Origin: Pseudomonadota bacterium
GTDB lineage: Bacteria > Pseudomonadota > Alphaproteobacteria > Sphingomonadales > Sphingomonadaceae
DNA length: 5,175 nt
NCBI GenBank assembly: GCA_023424275.1
Contig: JAFAED010000526.1
Span: 1 to 5,175 of the forward strand
Direction of reading: 5' to 3'
Of the stretch, positions 1 to 5,157 are shown one piece after another. Position numbers and translations under genes: made by a program. Every line of letters begins with the position of its first letter. Within the stretch, counting starts at the first letter, position 1. The notes beneath the pieces were generated by a model. The model did no database searches and was not told the origin of the DNA. It worked only from the letters and a program-made list of their open reading frames with translations.

Positions 1-1124
1 GTCCGATGTGGAGCGGGCAGGCCGCCGACAAGCTGCTCGCGGCAAACCCGTCGGACGTTCCCACGCTCTGGGTCCAGCCCATCTGGGACCAGGAGGACAG
101 CTACGGCGCCATCCGCACGTTCGAACAGCTGCGCGCGGCGGGCAAGACGGGCAACAATCACCTTGTGCTCGGTCCGTGGTTCCACAGCCAGGTGAACCGC
201 GCCGTGGGCGGCCGGAAGACCGGGCCACTCGAGTGGGACGGCGATACCGTCGCCCATTATTGGCGGAACATCGTCCTGCCGTTCTTCAACGAGCATTTGA
301 AGGGCGGCCCCGCGGCCGGCACGCCGGTGGCGACCGTGTACAACACTGGCGAGGATCGTTGGGAGAGCTTCGATACCTGGCCTCTCGCCTGTGAGACGGG
401 CTGCCCCGCTTCACTCACCCCGATCTACCTTGCCGCCGACGCACGCCTCAGCTTCGAGGCGGGACCGAAAGGCAGCGACAGCTATGTGTCCGACCCGGCC
501 AAGCCGGTGCCCTTTCTACCGCGCCCATTCAGCATGCAGAACAGTGTTTACAGTCCCGCCTGGCCGACCTGGCTGTTGAGCGATCAGCGGCATGTGGATG
601 GCCGTCCCGATGTAATGACCTATGTCAGCGATGTGCTCACCGACCCTGTTCGCCTTTCGGGCGCGCCGATCGCGGAACTTATTGCGCGTACGACTGGAAC
701 CGATGGTGATTTCGTTGTCAAACTGATCGACGTGTTTCCGTCGGAAAATGCTACGAAACCGGAGCTGGGCGGATATCAGCTGCCCCTCAGCCTCGATATC
801 ATGCGGGGACGCTATCGCGGTAGTCTGTCGGATCCATCGCCGATCCCCGCAGGCGCCGTGCAAACCTATAAATTTCGTCTTCCGACGGTGAACCATGTCT
901 TCAAGCCGGGACACCGGATCATGGTGCAGGTGCAGTCGAGCCTCTTTCCGCTCTACGATCGCAATCCGCAGACGTTCGTCCCAAACATCTTCGATGCGAA
1001 GAAGAGCGACTATAAAGCAGCGACAGTCACGCTCGAACGCGGAATTTTCGGGAGCAGGATTTGGCTGCCTTTGGTGACGCACGATGCCTTGGTTGCCGAG
1101 GCTGAGCCGACGCCGATACATTGA
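1..1124 (+). CDS. Alpha-amino-acid ester hydrolase (CocE/NonD hydrolase family), C-terminal part, 5'-truncated by the window
   Basis: Serine hydrolase that hydrolyses or transfers acyl groups from alpha-amino-acid esters and can act on amino-beta-lactams; known relatives (AehA of Acetobacter and Xanthomonas) are periplasmic enzymes of over 600 residues. The frame is open from the first base, so about 373 C-terminal residues are present; the nucleophile serine and any signal peptide lie upstream. Counting from the first in-window ATG (6), WDQED places the catalytic Asp at D28 (87-89), followed by E30 and D31, two of the three acids of the carboxylate cluster that binds the substrate ammonium group in AEHs. 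GPWFH supplies the catalytic His, H60 (183-185). Residues from about 120 on form the C-terminal jelly-roll domain of the X-Pro dipeptidyl-peptidase type, with AEH-like stretches such as TGEDRWESFDTWP and YDRNPQTFVPNIFDA. The C-terminus looks complete. The gene converges on the winged-helix gene and is probably unrelated to it. A generic CocE/NonD esterase is the alternative. Confidence 0.93.
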   Translation, partial: PMWSGQAADKLLAANPSDVPTLWVQPIWDQEDSYGAIRTFEQLRAAGKTGNNHLVLGPWFHSQVNRAVGGRKTGPLEWDGDTVAHYWRNIVLPFFNEHLKGGPAAGTPVATVYNTGEDRWESFDTWPLACETGCPASLTPIYLAADARLSFEAGPKGSDSYVSDPAKPVPFLPRPFSMQNSVYSPAWPTWLLSDQRHVDGRPDVMTYVSDVLTDPVRLSGAPIAELIARTTGTDGDFVVKLIDVFPSENATKPELGGYQLPLSLDIMRGRYRGSLSDPSPIPAGAVQTYKFRLPTVNHVFKPGHRIMVQVQSSLFPLYDRNPQTFVPNIFDAKKSDYKAATVTLERGIFGSRIWLPLVTHDALVAEAEPTPIH

Positions 1125-1147
1125 TGATGGCCTCCCTCATTGGCTGA

Positions 1148-1497
1148 ACGTCAGCAATGCAATTCTGTGTGCCGAAAGCAGACAGACCGCAACCGGCCAT
1201 TTGCTTCGATGCCTGGCAACACTGAAGATCGTTGATCGCATTCTGGTTCTGTATGCGAGTCGCGCTCGATCTAGATCGGCATGGTCCCGGGCGGCAGATC
1301 TTCCGCGCGCGCGAGGAATTCGTCCATGGCCTCGAGTACATGGTCGGCAATGTGGAGATAGATACGGCGCCCGTCATGCGCATCGGCTGAGCGCATAAAC
1401 AGACCCTTGTCGGTCATCGTCTTGATCCAGCGCAACGCTGTCGTCGCCGGCACCGCAGATGCAATGCACAGGCTTGATACCGACACGTTGCGCCGCT
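1148..1497. repeat. Direct repeat, copy A (3' end of winged-helix gene plus downstream flank)
   Basis: This 350-nt segment matches 4740-5080 in the same orientation. The part inside the gene (1267-1497) is roughly 85-90 percent identical by eye, with a compensated indel pair near 1340 and one base (T1439) absent from copy B. The part downstream of the gene (1148-1266) is more diverged but contains a 27-nt block starting AAAGCAG and ending CGGCCATT that matches 24 of 27 bases. Similarity stops abruptly after GCCGCT at 1497. Copy A is part of an intact gene, so it looks like the parental copy. It also accounts for most of the gap between the two convergent genes; no convincing stem-loop plus T-tract terminator was seen there. 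Confidence 0.85.
1267..1278. repeat. 12-bp perfect palindrome CGATCTAGATCG over the regulator stop codon
   Basis: CGATCTAGATCG is self-complementary and overlaps the TAG stop codon (1271-1273) of the minus-strand winged-helix gene. The identical 12-mer lies at the same place in the pseudogene copy (4851-4862), although flanking bases differ. It could be a protein-binding site or simply conserved by recent duplication. It has no loop and no T-tract, so it is not a typical terminator. Confidence 0.4.
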
Positions 1498-1861
1498 CAT
1501 GATAGGCAGCATAGAGATCAAGGAGCATATCCCAAGCTGGATCGGCGAAAAGCTCGGAACCGAGCGTGCGTTCGCGGCGGCGCCGCTCGGCGATGATTCT
1601 ACGGGCGCGCTGGGCCTTCGTCGTTCTTTCGAGCCGCGCCGCATGTGTTGCATGACCGAAAATTGACTCCGTAAAAGCATGAGTGCCGGTGTCGACCCGG
1701 TCGGCTCGCGAAGGTACCAGGTCGCGCGCGCCATGTTGCGGGGCGCTGCGCGGAATTTGTAGGCTACTCGCGATGAGTTCGATATCCTTCTCGAGGCGCT
1801 GCATGCGCGCGAGTAACGCCGCCTGCGTTTCTGCTCCCGGCTCAGGGTGATGCTGCTCCAT
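1271..1861 (-). CDS. Winged-helix (MarR-like) DNA-binding regulator, 196 aa
   Basis: Predicted cytoplasmic transcription regulator; the target is unknown. ATG at 1861 is chosen because AAGGGAGGAA (1867-1876 on the complementary strand) places GGAGG 7 nt before it; in-frame ATGs at 1897 and 1972 lack this and would add a low-complexity leader. Residues 11-35 form an amphipathic, possibly coiled-coil helix, 40-75 look disordered, and 76-98 are strongly basic (KAQRARR, AERRRRER). Residues 104-184 are the winged helix: FADPAWDMLLDLY opens it, SSLCIASAVPATTALRW (129-145) is the helix-turn-helix, and GLFMRSADAHDGRRIYL (153-169) is the wing. A short tail EDLPPGTMPI follows. The domain shares about 31 of 81 positions with the C-terminal domain of the RadC-family protein at 3607-4689. 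The gene is divergent from the four-gene row and may regulate it or itself (inference); an inverted repeat lies 47-76 nt upstream of its start. I do not know a characterised member of this subfamily. Confidence 0.88.
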   Translation of the reverse strand: MEQHHPEPGAETQAALLARMQRLEKDIELIASSLQIPRSAPQHGARDLVPSRADRVDTGTHAFTESIFGHATHAARLERTTKAQRARRIIAERRRRERTLGSELFADPAWDMLLDLYAAYHERRNVSVSSLCIASAVPATTALRWIKTMTDKGLFMRSADAHDGRRIYLHIADHVLEAMDEFLARAEDLPPGTMPI

Positions 1862-1866
1862 TGTCG

Positions 1867-1876
1867 TTCCTCCCTT
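1867..1876 (-). promoter_or_regulatory. Shine-Dalgarno sequence fixing the winged-helix start
   Basis: On the minus strand this reads AAGGGAGGAA, with 7 nt between GGAGG and the ATG at 1861. It decides the start against two upstream in-frame ATGs. Confidence 0.8.
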
Positions 1877-1907
1877 GGTTGCTGAAATATTCGACATGCT
1901 ATTCCGT

Positions 1908-1937
1908 CCGAACTGCGCCCCCCAGCGTTCAGTTCGG
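1908..1937. promoter_or_regulatory. Inverted repeat CCGAACTG-N14-CAGTTCGG, candidate operator
   Basis: Perfect 8-bp arms at 1908-1915 and 1930-1937 are separated by 14 nt that include a run of six C. Arm centres are 22 bp apart, about two helical turns, as expected for a dimeric DNA-binding protein on one face of the helix. The site lies 47-76 nt upstream of the winged-helix start, in its likely promoter or leader region, so autoregulation is a plausible reading. It could also form a hairpin in the leader RNA. I could not assign a convincing -35/-10 pair for this gene. Confidence 0.45.
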
Positions 1938-2133
1938 TGGCAGAATGACGTAATTTGCGGCGGGGAATGCATGGAGTTGGCCCCGGATCGAACCGAATTA
2001 GGGTTGAGGGCCGGGCGTGGAGAGCGCTGCTATTCCAAGAATCGTGGAAATCGAGTCGTTTTTCATGCGGTGGCCTTGTGCCGGAATGGTGCAGATTTGG
2101 TTGCGATTTTGAGCCGCAGTAAACCGCTGAATC

Positions 2134-2158
2134 GGAACCGGAATCAAATTATTCCGTT
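2134..2158 (+). promoter_or_regulatory. EcfG (general stress response) promoter, GGAAC-N16-CGTT
   Basis: GGAAC at 2134-2138 and CGTT at 2155-2158 are separated by exactly 16 nt (2139-2154). This matches the consensus recognised by the alphaproteobacterial sigma factor EcfG, which PhyR and NepR control. Transcription would start near 2165, giving a leader of about 50 nt before the ATG at 2216. It is the only GGAAC/CGTT pair with 16-17 nt spacing that I found on either strand, and it faces the four-gene row. The rest of the 1862-2215 intergenic region shows no other gene or clear signal apart from the Shine-Dalgarno sequence and inverted repeat near the regulator. Confidence 0.82.
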
Positions 2159-2215
2159 ACGGCTACATTGCCCTTGTCGGCAAAAAGGGCAGAATGCGGC
2201 AAATGGACAGGACGC

Positions 2216-2734
2216 ATGCCGCCGCAAGATGAAGACCTCGCGCTCTGGATGCGCCTTACCGACAAGCAACGGGCCTGCCTTGATCTCCTTTTGCAGCGGA
2301 AGACTTCAAAGCAAATCGCCCGCATTCTCGATATCTCTAAGCCCACCGTCGATCAGCGCATTACGGCGGCGCGAATTATCGTGGGTGCCGCAGACCGCGA
2401 CGAGACCGCACTCGCATACGCGCGTCTGAAGGCAACATATGACCGGGTCATATATGATCCAGTGGACCTTCCGCCGCGCCCCCGACTGGTGCCATCCGAC
2501 TTTCCAGACGGAGACCCGACTGCATTTTTGAAGCTAGGCGATACACAGTCGCGGGGCCTCGAAAAGAAGGCCGGGTATCGGGGGAGCTTTCCTCCGTCCG
2601 GGAATTTGTGGAGGCATGATCTTGGTCCACGCCAGAGGATAGCGATGATTGCGGCGATGCTTGTCGCCCTCGTCATCGTCCTCGCAGCGGGCCTCGCTAT
2701 TGCACAGGCGCTTTCAAGGCTCCTCTCCGGCTGA
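2216..2734 (+). CDS. LuxR-type HTH protein with C-terminal transmembrane anchor, 172 aa
   Basis: Predicted membrane-tethered DNA-binding protein. Residues 13-60 form a GerE/LuxR-type helix-turn-helix: LTDKQRACLDLLLQRKTSKQIA, then ILDISKPTVDQRI as the recognition segment. A proline-rich, probably unstructured linker follows (about 82-140). Residues 142-165 (IAMIAAMLVALVIVLAAGL and on) form one hydrophobic helix close to the C-terminus, so the HTH would stay in the cytoplasm with a tail-anchor-like topology. There is no receiver or autoinducer domain. ATG at 2216 is preferred because GGACAGGA precedes it by 3 nt and the HTH then starts at the usual distance from the N-terminus; a TTG at 2168 would add 16 unlikely residues. 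It is the first gene after the EcfG-type promoter and is followed after 66 nt by the next gene. It may sense envelope state or be released by proteolysis, but nothing in the sequence proves that. Confidence 0.87.
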   Translation: MPPQDEDLALWMRLTDKQRACLDLLLQRKTSKQIARILDISKPTVDQRITAARIIVGAADRDETALAYARLKATYDRVIYDPVDLPPRPRLVPSDFPDGDPTAFLKLGDTQSRGLEKKAGYRGSFPPSGNLWRHDLGPRQRIAMIAAMLVALVIVLAAGLAIAQALSRLLSG

Positions 2735-2787
2735 ATTCTCAAGCCAATTTGTAGCAGCGTAACCGGTAGTGCGAATGCGCTTTTCCG

Positions 2788-2794
2788 GGAGGAG
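2788..2794 (+). promoter_or_regulatory. Strong Shine-Dalgarno sequence of the small helical protein
   Basis: GGAGGAG ends 6 nt before the ATG at 2801. This near-perfect anti-Shine-Dalgarno match suggests the small protein is translated efficiently, probably more than its neighbours. Confidence 0.75.
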
Positions 2795-2800
2795 AAACTT

Positions 2801-3124
2801 ATGTCCATCGAACAGGCAACCCTGCAGCTCCAACACGACGTTCCCGACGCCGAAGCAAAAATCGATGACGCGATCCTCGCCATGTCGTCGCTCATGACGA
2901 GCATGGTAAAGGCGCGGCGCGTGAGCGGCGTGTCCGCAAAGACAGGTCATGTCTCGATCACTCGTATCGCCAAGGCACAGGTTTCGCTGGTCGCCATCAG
3001 TGGCGAGGTGCTTCGCGTCCATGGCGAGCTTGCCGGAATTGGGCGCGAAGTCGCCGGCCTTGACGTCCATGAAGAATGTCCGACGACCGCGGTAGCGGGG
3101 CCGCTCCTCAAGATCGTCGCCTGA
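2801..3124 (+). CDS. Small helical protein of unknown function, 107 aa
   Basis: I do not recognise a named family. The start is well supported by GGAGGAG 6 nt upstream. There is no signal peptide or membrane segment, so it is probably cytoplasmic. Two long helices are likely: about 14-40 (acidic start, then methionine-rich, ending KARR) and about 50-86 (SITRIAKAQVSLVAISGEVL and on). They are joined by a short Gly/Ser turn and could pack as a helical hairpin or oligomerise. The C-terminus is EECP (the only Cys, residue 93) plus a short hydrophobic tail. Coding character and the strong ribosome-binding site make it a real gene. It lies between the HTH-membrane protein (66 nt upstream) and the membrane protein (39 nt downstream) on the same strand, so it is probably co-transcribed and may be a structural or regulatory partner of one of them (inference). 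Confidence 0.8.
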   Translation: MSIEQATLQLQHDVPDAEAKIDDAILAMSSLMTSMVKARRVSGVSAKTGHVSITRIAKAQVSLVAISGEVLRVHGELAGIGREVAGLDVHEECPTTAVAGPLLKIVA

Positions 3125-3163
3125 AGCATTGACCGGGGGCGGCCGTCATGATGCATAGGAGAA

Positions 3164-3610
3164 ATGCGCACAGCGATCTTCCTCCTGCTTCTGGCGGCGG
3201 CTCTCGGATATGCTCTGTGGAAGGGCGGGGGGCCAGAGAAGAGCATGGCAGCGATCCTTGGAGCGATGCTCCTGACGGACCAAGCGCTCCATCTCTTCGT
3301 TCCCGTCCATTATGCGATGGTCGATCAGGGGCATCTCGCGATCGACATCTTTGGAGCGGTGACGACGATTGCCCTGGCGCTGTTCGCCCATCGCTTCTGG
3401 CCGATGCTGGCGGCGGTGCTCCAGATATTACCCTTGGTCGCGCACTTCTGCCGGGCGGTCGATCTCGCGATGCATCCGGCCGCCTACATGGTGATGCAGG
3501 TTGCGGCTTCTTGGTTACTGCCGCCGCTACTCGTCCTCGCAACCTGGCGCCACCAGCGCCGGCTCGCAGCGATCGGCAGCGATCAGTCCTGGCAGAACTT
3601 CTCTCGGTGA
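3164..3610 (+). CDS. Polytopic membrane protein of unknown function, 148 aa
   Basis: Inner-membrane protein with about five predicted helices: 3-19, 27-47, 56-77, 79-97 and 104-127, followed by a basic tail (RHQRRL) that should stay cytoplasmic. AGGAG (3157-3161) precedes the ATG with a tight 2-nt gap; the hydrophobic first helix begins immediately after MRT, which supports this start. Six histidines (43, 49, 57, 76, 94, 104) lie in or beside the helices, with acidic residues D39 and D61 within them. This could suit metal, haem or proton chemistry, but no known motif is recognisable. The stop overlaps the start of the RadC-family gene as GTGA, so the two are probably translationally coupled. 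A longer frame on the same strand overlaps this gene but gives non-protein-like sequence here. No function is assigned. Confidence 0.82.
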   Translation: MRTAIFLLLLAAALGYALWKGGGPEKSMAAILGAMLLTDQALHLFVPVHYAMVDQGHLAIDIFGAVTTIALALFAHRFWPMLAAVLQILPLVAHFCRAVDLAMHPAAYMVMQVAASWLLPPLLVLATWRHQRRLAAIGSDQSWQNFSR

Positions 3611-4689
3611 TCGAGCCCGAGCGGGCAGACGCCCTAGCCGAGGCTCTGTTCCACGAGTTCGGGACGATCGGCCGTATCTGGGCGCAGTCCCCGGAAGCAC
3701 TTGCGCGCGTGCTCGGTGCGGACAGCCGCATAGCCCACCTTCTGTTTGCGGCGCGGAGCGCCGTCCTTACAGCGATGCACTGCGATCTTCAGCGCGAACG
3801 GATCGATCCCGCCGACCCGTCGTTCGGTCGCTATCTCATGGTTTCGATGGGAAGCCTCGCCGACGAGGTTCTGCGCATCCTTTTTCTCGACGCGCGCGGG
3901 GGATTGATTGCCGACGAGCAGCTCCAATGGGGAAGCCTCGCGGAGGTTGCTCTCCATCCGCGAACAATTTTCCGGCGTGCAATGGAGCATAATGCGGCGG
4001 GCATTCTTCTTGTCCACAACCACCCGAGCGGCGACGCCGCGCCGAGCGCCGACGATATCGAGGTCACCGACATGCTTCGCGCGCTTGGACGCTCGCTCGA
4101 AGTAACCCTCGTCGATCATATCATTGTCACCGCGCAGAGTTGGCGGTCGGTGGACGATGAAGGCAGACGTGGTCGCGTGGCCCGCGAACAGCGGCACCGT
4201 CAGAGCCAACGAATCCGCGACAGCGGCCGAGCACTTCCCGATCTCGCGGCCATCGAGCGCAGTGCGCATGTGAACGCGCGGCGCGAATTGCAGCGGCGGC
4301 GGGTCCGGCGCGAATTGATCGGCAATGCATCGCTCTTCGGTGAGCCTGCTTGGGAAATGCTCATGGACCTTTTCATTCATACCTGTGAGGGCAAGCGCGT
4401 CTCTACGAGTTCGGTGTGCATCGCGTCGGGTGCCCCCATCAGCACCGCTCTTCGCCTTCTTGCCAAGCTTTGTGACTCGGGCATGGTTTCGCGGCGCCGC
4501 GATGCCAGCGATGCGCGGCGTCAGTTCGTCGCGCTGTCCCCTGACACGCAACGCACACTGCTTGCATATTTCGCCGCTCAATCGATCGGAACGCCATTCG
4601 ATACGCAAGCAGTGGTTGAGCGTAAAGATCGGGATCGGCCGCCGGAGGGAGGCGTAAGCCGCGACGATCGTTCGGTTAAATCGCACTGA
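3607..4689 (+). CDS. RadC-family JAMM (MPN+) protein fused to a C-terminal winged-helix domain, 360 aa
   Basis: RadC/UPF0758 proteins carry a JAB1/MPN zinc-metalloprotease fold; their role is unsettled (the old repair assignment is disputed). Residues 1-56 are a shortened helix-hairpin-helix region (FHEFGTIGRI, VLGADSRIAHLL). Residues 75-180 are the JAMM domain with an intact motif: E113, then H137-N-H139-P-S-G and D150, the H-x-H-x10-D spacing expected of an active zinc site. A basic, Arg/Gln-rich linker spans 181-240. Residues 243-323 form a winged helix (LFGEPAWEMLMDLF, SSVCIASGAPISTALRLLAKL, wing with DARRQFVAL) homologous to the regulator at 1271-1861. A charged tail ends the protein. 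Typical RadC is about 220-230 aa, so some 130 residues are extra. GTG at 3607 is chosen because it overlaps the previous stop (GTGA); no clear Shine-Dalgarno sequence is present, and coding similarity may begin a few residues earlier (LAELLSV), so the start is uncertain. Confidence 0.88.
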   Translation: MIEPERADALAEALFHEFGTIGRIWAQSPEALARVLGADSRIAHLLFAARSAVLTAMHCDLQRERIDPADPSFGRYLMVSMGSLADEVLRILFLDARGGLIADEQLQWGSLAEVALHPRTIFRRAMEHNAAGILLVHNHPSGDAAPSADDIEVTDMLRALGRSLEVTLVDHIIVTAQSWRSVDDEGRRGRVAREQRHRQSQRIRDSGRALPDLAAIERSAHVNARRELQRRRVRRELIGNASLFGEPAWEMLMDLFIHTCEGKRVSTSSVCIASGAPISTALRLLAKLCDSGMVSRRRDASDARRQFVALSPDTQRTLLAYFAAQSIGTPFDTQAVVERKDRDRPPEGGVSRDDRSVKSH

Positions 4690-4739
4690 ATGCGGGAGCG
4701 TTCCGGTCAAATATCCGGTCGGTTAGCAATCCGTGTGTG

Positions 4740-5080
4740 ACGTCAGCATTTCGCCATTTGGAACCAAAAGCAGCCTGACCGCAAACGGCCATTCCCCTCT
4801 TCCGCTCGACAGAACGGCGCGTTGATTGCGTTTTGAATGTGGATCGCGTTCGATCTAGATCGGAATGGTGCCGGGCGGCAGATCCTCCGCGCGCGCGAGC
4901 AATTCGTTCATCGCCTCTGTACCATGGTCGGCGATGTGAAGATAGATACGGCGTACGTCATGCGCATCGGCTGAGCGGGTAAACAGACCCTTGCCAGTCA
5001 TCCTCTTGATCCAACGGAGCGCGTCGTCGCCGGCACCGCAGAGGCGATGCACAGGCTCGATACCGACACGTTGGGCCGCT
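4740..5080. repeat. Direct repeat, copy B
   Basis: Second copy of 1148-1497 in the same orientation, 341 nt. The matching block downstream of the gene (AAAGCAG to CGGCCATT, near 4766-4792), the palindrome CGATCTAGATCG (4851-4862) and the gene end are all present. Relative to copy A there is a net loss of 8 nt before 4851 and one deleted base between 5022 and 5023. Homology ends at GCCGCT (5080), where the sequence becomes unrelated. The offset between copies is 3,583-3,592 bp and the copies bracket the cluster. No terminal inverted repeats or transposase accompany them. Confidence 0.85.
4855..5080 (-). pseudogene. Truncated, frameshifted copy of the winged-helix regulator gene
   Basis: On the minus strand this is the last 75 or so codons of the regulator family, ending EDLPPGTIPI and the same TAG stop. 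Downstream of a one-base deletion (between 5022 and 5023) the protein reads ALRWIKRMTGKGLFTRSADA and onward, close to the intact gene. Upstream of the deletion the family sequence VSSLCIASAVPATT continues in another frame, so the product is broken inside the helix-turn-helix. All of the gene before about residue 126 is absent. A 65-residue frame can be drawn from an ATG at 5052, but its first residues are the frameshifted reading of a conserved segment, so I call it a remnant. The rest of 4690-5175 contains copy B flank and no other gene. Confidence 0.82.
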
Positions 5081-5157
5081 GATGAGATGAAGCGAACAAT
5101 GTCCGGTTTTCAATTTTTGCTCCTACGAGCGATCAGGCCAGGCTAAGCCATTCTCGC

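Noticed and set aside
696..716. Second GGAAC...CGTT pair as an EcfG promoter
   Set aside because: The spacer is 12 nt instead of 16-17 and the site is inside the hydrolase gene.
516..1121. Minus-strand open frame opposite the ester hydrolase
   Set aside because: The plus strand matches the AEH family throughout; the antisense frame has no domain and no ribosome-binding site that I can see.
1862..1972. N-terminal extensions of the winged-helix regulator to ATGs at 1897 or 1972
   Set aside because: The strong Shine-Dalgarno sequence at 1867-1876 points to the ATG at 1861, and the extra residues look like translated leader.
2033..2049. Inverted repeat TTCCA-N7-TGGAA in the divergent intergenic region
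   Set aside because: Five-base arms are expected by chance; it has no second copy and no clear position relative to a promoter.
2168..2215. TTG start at 2168 for the HTH-membrane protein
   Set aside because: It starts only a few nt after the predicted transcription start and adds residues without domain similarity; the ATG at 2216 fits better.
3148..3606. In-frame extension of the RadC-family gene back to an ATG at 3148
   Set aside because: It would overlap the membrane-protein gene almost completely, its translation is Arg/Gly/Pro/Ser-rich and not protein-like, and RadC similarity begins only around 3589-3607.
3108..3731. Minus-strand open frame across the membrane-protein gene
   Set aside because: Low-complexity Arg/Ser/Pro sequence, opposite two supported genes.
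3634..4710. Long minus-strand open frame opposite the RadC-family gene
   Set aside because: The plus strand carries the intact JAMM and winged-helix motifs; the antisense translation shows no recognisable domain and is a by-product of GC-rich codon use.
4690..4740. Rho-independent terminator after the RadC-family gene
   Set aside because: Only a direct repeat of TCCGGTC is present; no GC-rich stem followed by a T-run.
4738..4745. Palindrome TGACGTCA near the edge of repeat copy B
   Set aside because: Not conserved in copy A (GAACGTCA there) and short enough to be chance.
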